Source: Planctomycetota bacterium
GTDB lineage: Bacteria > Planctomycetota > UBA1135 > UBA2386
Direction: 5' to 3'
Assembly: GCA_020425885.1 (NCBI GenBank)
Contig: JAGQRA010000635.1
Location: 1 to 7,378 of the forward strand
Length of the DNA stretch: 7,378 bases
In this document: piece by piece, positions 1 through 5,377 of the stretch
Layout: each line of letters begins with the position of its first letter
How positions within the stretch are numbered: position 1 is the stretch's first letter
The notes under the pieces: generated by a model
What the model saw: only the letters and a program-made list of their open reading frames with translations
What the model was told of the DNA's origin: nothing
Database searches by the model: none
Made by a program: the position numbers and the translations under genes

Positions 1-15
1 AACAAGACCATCGGT

Positions 16-48
16 CAGCCGTGTGCGGGAAAACCGCATGCACGGTTG
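16..48 (+). ncRNA. Group II intron domain V catalytic hairpin
   Basis: The lower stem pairs 16-23 (CAGCCGTG) with 41-48 (CACGGTTG), including one G-T pair within the AGC catalytic triad at 17-19. The upper stem pairs 24-28 (TGCGG) with 34-38 (CCGCA), capped by a GAAAA loop. The two-base bulge at 39-40 on the 3' side is where domain V normally carries its catalytic bulge. Size (about 33-34 nt), triad, bulge position and A-rich GNRA-like loop together are characteristic of domain V, the most conserved part of these ribozymes. Confidence 0.85.
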
Positions 49-52
49 GATA

Positions 53-110
53 GGGGGGCTTGGTTGCCGCGGGATTGCTTCTTCAACAAGACCAGGTAAC
101 CAAGCTCTAC
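53..110 (+). ncRNA. Group II intron domain VI hairpin and 3' splice site
   Basis: GCTTGGTT at 58-65 pairs perfectly with AACCAAGC at 98-105. The stem can extend inward through 66-68 with 95-97, leaving a loop at about 69-94. This is where domain VI, which supplies the branch-point adenosine, is expected. The A residues at 102-103 lie at the usual distance of 8-9 nt from the proposed 3' end at 110, but in the simplest pairing they are base-paired and not bulged. Lariat formation is therefore not assured. The loop repeats the 10-mer AACAAGACCA that also opens the window at 1-10. Confidence 0.65.
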
Positions 111-151
111 CAATGCCCACGTCCTGCTGCGACCCGAAGGCCGGCCGGTGA
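111..151 (+). CDS. Possible 3' tail of an upstream gene interrupted by the intron
   Basis: Right after the inferred intron end, one frame reads ATG at 113 and then a short tail ending ...DPKAGR and TGA at 149-151. Every codon from 113 to the stop ends in G or C. The TGA overlaps the GTG start of the acpH-like gene as GTGA, a typical arrangement for translationally coupled genes. This suggests, but does not prove, that the intron sits near the 3' end of an upstream gene of the same operon. The stretch is very short and the upstream exon lies outside the window, so it could equally be a plain leader sequence. Confidence 0.25.
136..140 (+). promoter_or_regulatory. Ribosome binding site of the acpH-like gene
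   Basis: GAAGG lies 7 nt before the GTG at 148. It is the clearest Shine-Dalgarno sequence in the window and supports the GTG start, which also puts the family's N-terminal MNWLAHL motif at the very beginning of the protein. Confidence 0.55.
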
Positions 152-711
152 ACTGGCTCGCGCACCTGCGGCTCGCGCCGCCTGATCCGTTGTTGCGGAT
201 CGGCAATCTGTGCGGCGACTTCGTCCGCGGCGTCGACCTCGCCGAGTTGCATCCGATGATCCGGCGCGGCGTCGAGCAGCACCGCGCGCTCGATGCCTTC
301 GTCGACGCCCACGCGGTGATGCGGCGGAGCCGCCGGCGGCTGCAGTCGCACCGCTACGCCGGCGTGCTGGTCGACGTCTGCTACGACCACTTCCTCGCGC
401 GCGATTGGCACGAGCTCGGTGACGGGCGCCCGCTGCGCGAGTTCGCCGCCGAGGTCCACGCGCAGCTCGACGCCCATGCCGCCCTGCTGCCACCGCGACT
501 GCGGCAGGCGTTGCCGTTCATGCGGGCCGAAGGCTGGCTCGCGAGCTACGCCGAACTCGACGGCGTCGACCGCATCTTCGCCCGCATGAGCGGTCGCTCG
601 CCGCGCCGGCGCCCGCTGCTGCAAGGTGGCGAGCTGCTGCGCCGACACTACGCCGAACTCGGCGCCGACTTCGCCGCGCTGTGGCCCGAGCTGCTGCTGC
701 GGGTCGGCTGA
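148..711 (+). CDS. acpH: ACP phosphodiesterase (AcpH/DUF479 family)
   Basis: The 187-residue product matches the acyl-carrier-protein phosphodiesterase family (the E. coli AcpH is about 193 residues). These cytoplasmic enzymes hydrolyse the 4'-phosphopantetheine arm from holo-ACP to give apo-ACP, so they act on prosthetic-group turnover in fatty acid synthesis. Family signatures seen here: N-terminal MNWLAHLRLA, GNLCGDFVRG (19-28), HRALDAFVDAH (45-55) and DVCYDHFLARDW (76-87). The conserved Asp and His residues of the last three (D24, H45, D49, D76, D80, H81) are those expected of a metal-dependent, HD-like active site. The GTG start is chosen because the conserved MN.LAHL motif begins there and GAAGG is well placed. 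The gene follows a group II intron end and converges on the next gene. Family membership is clear; activity on ACP in this organism is inferred. Confidence 0.86.
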   Translation: MNWLAHLRLAPPDPLLRIGNLCGDFVRGVDLAELHPMIRRGVEQHRALDAFVDAHAVMRRSRRRLQSHRYAGVLVDVCYDHFLARDWHELGDGRPLREFAAEVHAQLDAHAALLPPRLRQALPFMRAEGWLASYAELDGVDRIFARMSGRSPRRRPLLQGGELLRRHYAELGADFAALWPELLLRVG

Positions 712-712
712 C

Positions 713-729
713 GGCGCCCGGCGGGCGTC
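713..729. terminator. Short GC hairpin between convergent genes
   Basis: The 16-bp gap between the convergent stop codons is almost filled by a stem of 713-719 with 723-729 (core CGCCC/GGGCG, one G-T pair, 3-nt loop). It could end transcription from both sides, but there is no T-run on either strand, so it is not a standard intrinsic terminator. Confidence 0.3.
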
Positions 730-1531
730 AGCTGCCCCAGACCTCGCGCAGCAACGCCGTCATGGCCAGGAACGCGCGCGCGCTGCTGCGTTCGTTGTAG
801 CGGGCGCCGTCCGAAGCGGCCGAGGGGTCGGTGAAGCTGTGCACGGTGCCGCTGAACTGCAGGAGCTGCCAGTCGACTTCGGTCGCGGTCATCGCGGTGA
901 TGAACGCCTGGACGTCGGCCTGCTTGACGTACGGATCGTCGGCGCCGTGGCAGACCAGGACCTTGGCCCGGGTCTTGCCCGCGTCCTTGGCGAGGGTCGG
1001 CGAGGCGAGGTCGCCATGGAACGAGACGATGGCATCGAGGGCGGCGCCGGCACGGCCGAGTTCGAGCACGGTGCCGCCGCCGAAGCAGAAGCCGATTGCC
1101 GCCACCTTGGTCGCGTCGAGACCGAGGGCCGGGCCCTTGGCGCGGAAGACCTCGAGCGCCTTGCCGGCGCGGGCGCGCATCATGGTACGGTCGCCGCGCA
1201 CCTTGCCCGCGGCGGCCGCGGCCTCCTGCCCGTTCGTCGGTCGCGTGCCGGTGCCGTACATGTCGACCATCATCACGAGGTAGCCGCCGGCGGCGATGCG
1301 CTTGGCCTTGTCGAGCGAGTCGGGGGTCGGGCCCATCCAGTTCGGCACCATGAGGATGCCGGGCATGTGCTTGTCGGGTGTGCCGTGGTGCACGATGACG
1401 CTCTCGAAGGTGGTGCCGTCGAGTTCGTAGCGGACCGTCTCGGTGCCCGTCGGCGCGTTGGCGGTCTGGGCCTGGGTGGAGGAGAACATGGCTGTGGCCG
1501 CGATGCAGGCGGCGAAGAACCTCGCGATCAT
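728..1531 (-). CDS. Secreted dienelactone hydrolase family protein
   Basis: The 267-residue product is an alpha/beta hydrolase of the dienelactone hydrolase family, enzymes that open lactone or ester bonds with a Cys-Asp-His triad. The nucleophile elbow is IGFCFGGG with Cys149. The acid is Asp199 in CHGADDPYV, and the base is His231 in GTVHSF. The Glu that classical dienelactone hydrolases carry after the first core strand appears to be replaced by Asn64 in VPNWMG, so the substrate is probably not a classical dienelactone. Residues 1-22 look like a signal peptide (MIARFF, a hydrophobic Ala-rich core, then STQAQ), which places the enzyme outside the cytoplasm. The ATG at 1531 begins this signal; no clear ribosome binding site precedes it. 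The gene converges with acpH and lies 75 bp downstream of the small gene on the same strand, so they could share a transcript. Substrate unknown. Confidence 0.87.
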   Translation of the reverse strand: MIARFFAACIAATAMFSSTQAQTANAPTGTETVRYELDGTTFESVIVHHGTPDKHMPGILMVPNWMGPTPDSLDKAKRIAAGGYLVMMVDMYGTGTRPTNGQEAAAAAGKVRGDRTMMRARAGKALEVFRAKGPALGLDATKVAAIGFCFGGGTVLELGRAGAALDAIVSFHGDLASPTLAKDAGKTRAKVLVCHGADDPYVKQADVQAFITAMTATEVDWQLLQFSGTVHSFTDPSAASDGARYNERSSARAFLAMTALLREVWGS

Positions 1532-1606
1532 GACGGGACGTTAGTCCGGAGCCGGGGCGAACGCACCGCCCGACGAAGCAATCGTGCGCGTGCCGAGACG
1601 GTCGAC

Positions 1607-2062
1607 TCAGCGGTTGGGCAAGTGCGCGGCCACGGCTGCATTCGCCGCTTCCCAGCACGAGGCCGGCACGCAATCGTGCCAGGCGACGACGAGGACCCTG
1701 CCACCGCGGTGAACCCGCGCGCGGCCGAGGCCCGCGTTGTGAGCCCAGATCCGGCGCAGCGCCACCTCGAGGCGGTCGGCGTCCGCTGCGGAGCTGGCCT
1801 CCAGACCGTACAGGCCGAGCTCGATTCCGCCGAGGTAGTGAACGTAGAGAGCGTAGAGCGCGGCGCGGATCCCCTCACCGGTGAGTCGACCTTGCGATGC
1901 GCTGTGGGCGATGGCCGCGACGAAGGTCGTATCGGTGGAGAGCTGCGGGTTGTCGAGCACCACGGATTGGGGCACATGGAGGTGACGAGTTGGCTCGATC
2001 TGGCGCACGGCCAGCGCGAAGTGCAGATCCGGTCCGTCGAGGGACGAGCGGCTGCAGGCCAC
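1607..2062 (-). CDS. Hypothetical protein, possibly a frameshifted lipoprotein
   Basis: I do not recognise this product (151 residues from GTG at 2062). It has no membrane segment. It contains a central hydrophobic, aromatic stretch (YALYVHYLGGIELGLYGLEA) and two Cys residues near the C-terminus (VPASCWEAANAAVAAHL). Codon third positions are strongly GC, so this frame looks coding. The GTG start has no ribosome binding site and gives an unremarkable N-terminus. A different minus frame starting with ATG at 2123 encodes MSARTLIAGQLGYLLAAC, a short hydrophobic leader ending in a lipobox-like LAAC, with 17 of its first 20 internal codons ending in G or C. The two frames are off by one base (61 nt between starts), so a single-base error or mutation near 2063 would split one lipoprotein gene. 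The gene runs toward the hydrolase and diverges from the secreted protein on the other strand. Confidence 0.6.
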   Translation of the reverse strand: MACSRSSLDGPDLHFALAVRQIEPTRHLHVPQSVVLDNPQLSTDTTFVAAIAHSASQGRLTGEGIRAALYALYVHYLGGIELGLYGLEASSAADADRLEVALRRIWAHNAGLGRARVHRGGRVLVVAWHDCVPASCWEAANAAVAAHLPNR

Positions 2063-2123
2063 TCGTCGTGCAGGCGGCGAGGAGGTAGCCGAGCTGGCCG
2101 GCGATGAGTGTCCGAGCGCTCAT
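2063..2123 (-). other. Candidate N-terminal lipoprotein leader in a shifted frame
   Basis: Reading down from the ATG at 2123, this segment encodes about 20 residues with a hydrophobic core and the sequence LLAAC, which fits a lipoprotein signal peptidase site. Beyond about 2062 this frame loses its GC-rich third positions, and coding signal moves to the frame of the downstream hypothetical gene. That pattern suggests one gene broken by a frameshift. The short length makes coincidence possible. Confidence 0.4.
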
Positions 2124-2172
2124 CCTGCGACGATAGCGAGCATGGTCCGCCGGCGCGGGTAGTTTGGATGCC
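2124..2172. promoter_or_regulatory. Divergent intergenic region
   Basis: If the left gene starts at 2123, only 49 bp separate it from the ATG at 2173, so both promoters must overlap here or lie within coding sequence. I see no convincing -35/-10 pair and no repeat. The only possible ribosome binding element for the right gene is a weak GGA at 2166-2168. Confidence 0.3.
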
Positions 2173-3744
2173 ATGTTGCGATTCGTCCCCGGTGCCCTCG
2201 CTCTTGCTCTCGGAGCGCCGCTGCCGTTGCTCGCGCAGACGCCGGTGCCGACGCCGGCGCCGGTGCTGCTGCACCTGAGCACGTTCGGACCCGCCACCTG
2301 GCGCGTGCGCGTCGGCCCGACCAACCTCGGTTCGATGTTGGCGTCGCGGGGCGCCGTGGCCATCTGGCGGTCGTTGGTTGACCGCCTCGACGCGATCGCG
2401 CGCGAGGCGAGCGAAGACGATGCGACGTTCGCTGCCGAACGCGCCCACCTGCTCGACTACGGCGGCGCGATCCACGTCGTCGCCTGGCTGGACCAGGCCG
2501 AGGATGCGCTGCACGTGCCCCGTTGGTCGGCGGCGTTGATCGTCGAGCCCGATGGGCACACTGACCTGGTGACGATGGCCGACCGCTGCCGGCATTGGCT
2601 CGCCAAGGCAGAGGCATCGGCCAGACGGCCATGGCGCGAGATGGGCCTGTCGCCGCCGCGCCTCGTCGGCGATCGTCTGATCGCCGTGCTGGCGAATCCG
2701 GAGGACGCGGACGCCGCCATGCAACGCGCCACGGCCTTCGCCTGCGAGCCGCTCGTGCACCCGGCCGTGCTGCGCCTGCGGGTCGAGTTGCCGACGGCCC
2801 TCGGGCTCGCGCACGATCGCGCTGCCGAGCGCGGATTGCTCGCGGCCTTGCTCGGACCGGCCACGCGGCGCCTCACGTTCGCCATCGGCAGTGTCGGCCC
2901 GCGACTGGCCGTCGATCTGTCGTGCGACTTCGAGGTCGGGGATCGCGGCATCCTGGAGGGCCTGTATCCGGCCGTCTCGGGCGTGCCTGATCTCGACCAC
3001 CTGGTGCCGGACGGCATCGCGACGCGCTTCGCCTGGCGGGTCGACCTGCCGTTGATCTGGCAGAGCTGGATCCGGGCCGAGGCCGTGGCCGGCGAACGCG
3101 AACCGGCGGCGCTGCGCGAACGCTACGAGACCGCGCACGGCCGTGACCTGGCCGACGATGTGCTGTCGCTGCTCGCGACCGAGGCGATGGTGCTCTGGCG
3201 CAGCGCCGACGTCCAGGCCGCGAGCCCGACGCCGTTCGCCAACGCCTGCCTCGTGGTGCCGGTGCGCGACGAGCAGGCGCTGATCGAGCAAGTGCGGGAG
3301 CTGCTGCGGCGGTCGGGCGAGCTGGCGACCGAAGACGAGGACGGGGTGTTCTACGGCGAGACTCCACTGCTGCGGATCGCGATCGGCCACGGCACCGCCT
3401 GCCTGACGTTCGATCGCCTCGGCGACGCTCTGCGCGATGCCGTGCTCGCGCGCGCGGCCCGACCGCAGCGGGCACGACCGGCACCTGAACTCCCGGCCGG
3501 TGCGCCACCGGATTGCAGCGGTCGCGGCAGCCTTGATGTGGCGACGCTCGTCAATCGCGATCTCGAAGGCCAGATGCAGTGGCTGGCGTGGTTGTCCGGC
3601 CGGCTGCAGCTGGCACGGTCCGCCGCGCGGATCGCCAAGGAGGCCCGCCGCTGGCTGCCGCTCTTGCGCGAGCATCGCCTCGACGAGGCGACCACCGTGA
3701 GCGCAAGCACCGAGTCGGCCTGGCTGCTGCGCGTCCTGTGGTGA
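2173..3744 (+). CDS. Secreted protein of unknown function (possibly DUF3352-like)
   Basis: A 523-residue product I cannot name with confidence. Residues 1-22 form a signal peptide (MLRF, Ala/Leu core, PLLAQ) followed by a Thr/Pro linker (TPVPTPAP), so it is probably periplasmic or anchored outside the inner membrane. The ATG at 2173 is preferred to a TTG at 2164 because the signal begins there. The mature part has no further membrane segment. It alternates hydrophobic strand-like stretches with charged helices, and contains HGRDLADDVLSLLATEAMVLW at 322-342. That segment resembles the G-x-D-L-x-x-D-x-L-x-x-L-G-x-E pattern of large secreted DUF3352-type proteins. A later ACLTFDRLGDALRDAVLA segment (409-426) also fits such repeated modules. 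Two Cys pairs are not evident. It converges with the LMF-like gene, 20 bp away. No enzymatic motif is visible; the family link is a tentative inference. Confidence 0.75.
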   Translation: MLRFVPGALALALGAPLPLLAQTPVPTPAPVLLHLSTFGPATWRVRVGPTNLGSMLASRGAVAIWRSLVDRLDAIAREASEDDATFAAERAHLLDYGGAIHVVAWLDQAEDALHVPRWSAALIVEPDGHTDLVTMADRCRHWLAKAEASARRPWREMGLSPPRLVGDRLIAVLANPEDADAAMQRATAFACEPLVHPAVLRLRVELPTALGLAHDRAAERGLLAALLGPATRRLTFAIGSVGPRLAVDLSCDFEVGDRGILEGLYPAVSGVPDLDHLVPDGIATRFAWRVDLPLIWQSWIRAEAVAGEREPAALRERYETAHGRDLADDVLSLLATEAMVLWRSADVQAASPTPFANACLVVPVRDEQALIEQVRELLRRSGELATEDEDGVFYGETPLLRIAIGHGTACLTFDRLGDALRDAVLARAARPQRARPAPELPAGAPPDCSGRGSLDVATLVNRDLEGQMQWLAWLSGRLQLARSAARIAKEARRWLPLLREHRLDEATTVSASTESAWLLRVLW

Positions 3745-3764
3745 GCACCGGCGTGCGCGCGACC

Positions 3765-5234
3765 TCACTCGCCGCGACGCGCAGCCGGCACGCGGATCCC
3801 CATCAACTCGCGTTGCCAGAACGTTCCACTGCGCCGCGCAGCCGCCGGTGCGAACTGGAAACGGCACACGGCCACGCGCACCTGTTCGGGTGGTGACGGC
3901 GCGAAGGGCACGTCGGCGAACAGCGCCTCGACGCTCGGTTCGCCCGCCAGCAGCCGTTGCTGCAACGCGCGCAACCAGCCGTCCTGGTTGGGCAGACAGA
4001 ACGGCGCCAGCCACAGCCGGAAGCCGAGGTAGTCGTGGTAGGGAGCGAACCAGATCGGGGCGTGGTCGACGGCGGTCGGCAGGTGTCGAGGTCGATAGTC
4101 GAGCCAGTTCTCGCCGTCGCGACTGCCCTGCACGACGAGGCCGAGGCGTTCGTCCGGCATCACGCAGAACATCACGTAGCCGCCGGCGAGGTGGAGCGGC
4201 GCGATGGCGTGGGCGGCGGCATCGGCGGTCGGCGAGAACCTGGCGAGCGGTTGCTGGAAGGCGGCCAGCGTCGGGCGGATCGTCGCGGCTACGAGCGCCG
4301 TGAAGGTGATGGCCGCGGCGGCGCGGCGCCATGGTCGCGGCGGCGGCGGCGCGGCCGGAGGTTGCCGTTCCCGACGCCAGCGGGCGGGCAACAGGCGGCG
4401 CAGCGAGGCATCGTCCCAGAGCAGCAGCAGCAGGCCGACGGTGAGCAACTGGAAGCCGCGAATGTTGCAGACCAGCTGGATGCCGAACATCAAGGCGATG
4501 CCGATCGCGGCCGCGATGCGGCGCGGCCACCCCGGCACGAAGAACAGCGGTGGGCAGATCAGTTCGCAGCCGAGCGTGAAGCCGGTGATCAACGCGATCG
4601 GCAGCGGTCCGAGATCGTGGAACCACGCCGCGGCGGGCGTCGGGTGCGGCATCGTGACGAGGAACTGCCCGATCGCCGTGAGCTCGAGCCACGGCGGGTG
4701 GAACAGGACCTTCGCCAGTCCGGGGCCGAACAACAGCCGGAACAAGAGCCAGATCACCAGCCAGTGGACCCAACGCGGCAGCGGTGGCGGTCGCTGCCAG
4801 GGCCAGCGCACGGCCGGGGCGATGAAGATGGCGAGGAAGACGGTCTCGGTCTGCAGGTCGTCGAACGGGAAGTTGAACCAGCGCACGATGCCGCCGTCGA
4901 TGGCGCGGAACGACAGCCAGGCGATGTAGGCGGTGATGCAGCACCAGCGCGGTGCGATGCCGAAGAACAACAGGGCGGCGGCCGCGAGGCCGAGCAGCGC
5001 GACGACGAGGACGAACCACTCCGCGCTCGACAACCAGAACAGCGACGGCGCCTGCCAGTACGCGGCCGCGCCGTGATCGTGTTGCCACTGCGCCATGATC
5101 TCGCGCAGCGGCGTGATGCCGTTCTCGCCGATCAGGCCGGGCGCCTGCTCGAACAACGCCGCGAAGCCGAAGGCCAGACACAGCGCGAGGATGCGCAGGA
5201 ACACGAAGCGGGCGATGCCGTGGTCACTGGCCAC
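3765..5234 (-). CDS. Lipase maturation factor (LMF) family membrane protein
   Basis: The 489-residue product matches the lipase maturation factor family, known from LMF1 of the vertebrate ER, which is needed for folding of secreted lipases; bacterial members are largely uncharacterised. The N-terminus (FVFLRILALC...GLIGENGITPL), DDLQTETVFLAIFIAP (125-140), WLLFRLLFGPGLAK (162-175), CELICPPLFFVPG (223-235) and NIRGFQLLTVGLLLLLWDD (257-275) follow the family order. About eight or nine hydrophobic segments span residues 10-320. The C-terminal extramembrane domain has VQGSRDGENWLDY (368-380), APYHDYLGFRLWLA (397-410), FAPSPPEQVRV (444-454) and G-x-FW-x-REL-x-G-x-x-VP near the end, all family-like. 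A Pro-rich linker (292-302) lies before the last membrane segment. The start is GTG at 5234 with no clear ribosome binding site. It lies downstream of the kinase on the same strand. Role here is unknown; assisting folding of secreted enzymes is only a family-based guess. Confidence 0.85.
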   Translation of the reverse strand: MASDHGIARFVFLRILALCLAFGFAALFEQAPGLIGENGITPLREIMAQWQHDHGAAAYWQAPSLFWLSSAEWFVLVVALLGLAAAALLFFGIAPRWCCITAYIAWLSFRAIDGGIVRWFNFPFDDLQTETVFLAIFIAPAVRWPWQRPPPLPRWVHWLVIWLLFRLLFGPGLAKVLFHPPWLELTAIGQFLVTMPHPTPAAAWFHDLGPLPIALITGFTLGCELICPPLFFVPGWPRRIAAAIGIALMFGIQLVCNIRGFQLLTVGLLLLLWDDASLRRLLPARWRRERQPPAAPPPPRPWRRAAAAITFTALVAATIRPTLAAFQQPLARFSPTADAAAHAIAPLHLAGGYVMFCVMPDERLGLVVQGSRDGENWLDYRPRHLPTAVDHAPIWFAPYHDYLGFRLWLAPFCLPNQDGWLRALQQRLLAGEPSVEALFADVPFAPSPPEQVRVAVCRFQFAPAAARRSGTFWQRELMGIRVPAARRGE

Positions 5235-5283
5235 GCGCCGATCGTAGCGACGAGCCCGCAGCTGGTTGAGCCCCTGGAAAAGC

Positions 5284-5377
5284 GAACCCGCTTCCTTCTT
5301 CCGGCCCGCACGCTTCCTTCCTCCACCGGTGGGAAGGCGGGCCGGAGAAACGAAGCGTGGAGAAACGAAGCGGGTTC
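5284..5377. repeat. Nested inverted-repeat (REP/MITE-like) element
   Basis: The gap between the kinase and the LMF-like gene holds an elaborate palindromic element. The outer arms GAACCCGCTTC (5284-5294) and GAAGCGGGTTC (5367-5377) are perfect 11-bp inverted repeats. The inner arms CCGGCCCGC (5301-5309) and GCGGGCCGG (5337-5345) are perfect over 9 bp. At the centre is the 10-bp palindrome CCACCGGTGG (5323-5332). Alternative pairing joins CACGCTTC (5309-5316) to GAAGCGTG (5352-5359). Each half also has direct repeats: CGCTTCCTTC at 5289 and 5311, and GGAGAAACGAAGCG at 5344 and 5359. The element overlaps the kinase stop codon by two bases. It may fold in the kinase transcript and act as a terminator or attenuator before the LMF-like gene, though no strong T-run follows. 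It may equally be one copy of a dispersed genomic repeat. No second copy is seen in the window. Confidence 0.75.

Larger units (their letters stand above)
1..110 (+). mobile_element. 3' end of a group II intron (domains V and VI)
   Basis: The left edge carries the ribozyme tail of a bacterial group II intron. Domain V is at 16-48 and domain VI follows. The sequence CTCTAC at 105-110 matches the usual A-pyrimidine 3' ends of these introns, so the likely 3' splice junction is after 110. Group II introns are self-splicing retroelements that normally encode a reverse transcriptase/maturase in domain IV, just upstream of domain V. That part would lie left of the window, so I cannot say whether this is a complete intron or a fragment, nor which subclass it is. 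The orientation (+) matches the downstream acpH-like gene. The exact 3' boundary is inferred; only the domain V identity is strong. Confidence 0.82.

Noticed and set aside
1532..1606. Promoter for the hydrolase gene
   Set aside because: No convincing -35/-10 pair, ribosome binding site or repeat could be read in the 75-bp gap.
626..2107. A 493-codon open plus-strand frame
   Set aside because: It overlaps the end of acpH, the antisense of the hydrolase with its intact triad, and the small gene. No domain is visible.
3745..3764. Possible terminator between the secreted protein and the LMF-like gene
   Set aside because: Only a 4-bp GCAC/GTGC stem with a CGGC loop is present and there is no T-run, too weak to call.
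1528..5181. A 1217-codon open minus-strand frame running across several genes
   Set aside because: It is Arg/Ala/Pro-rich, low in recognisable motifs, and overlaps the LMF-like and small hypothetical genes in another frame. Long stop-free shadow frames are expected at this GC content.
5284..5377. CRISPR-like repeats
   Set aside because: The direct repeats are only 10 and 14 bp, occur twice each and lie within an inverted-repeat structure; there are no regular spacers and no cas genes.
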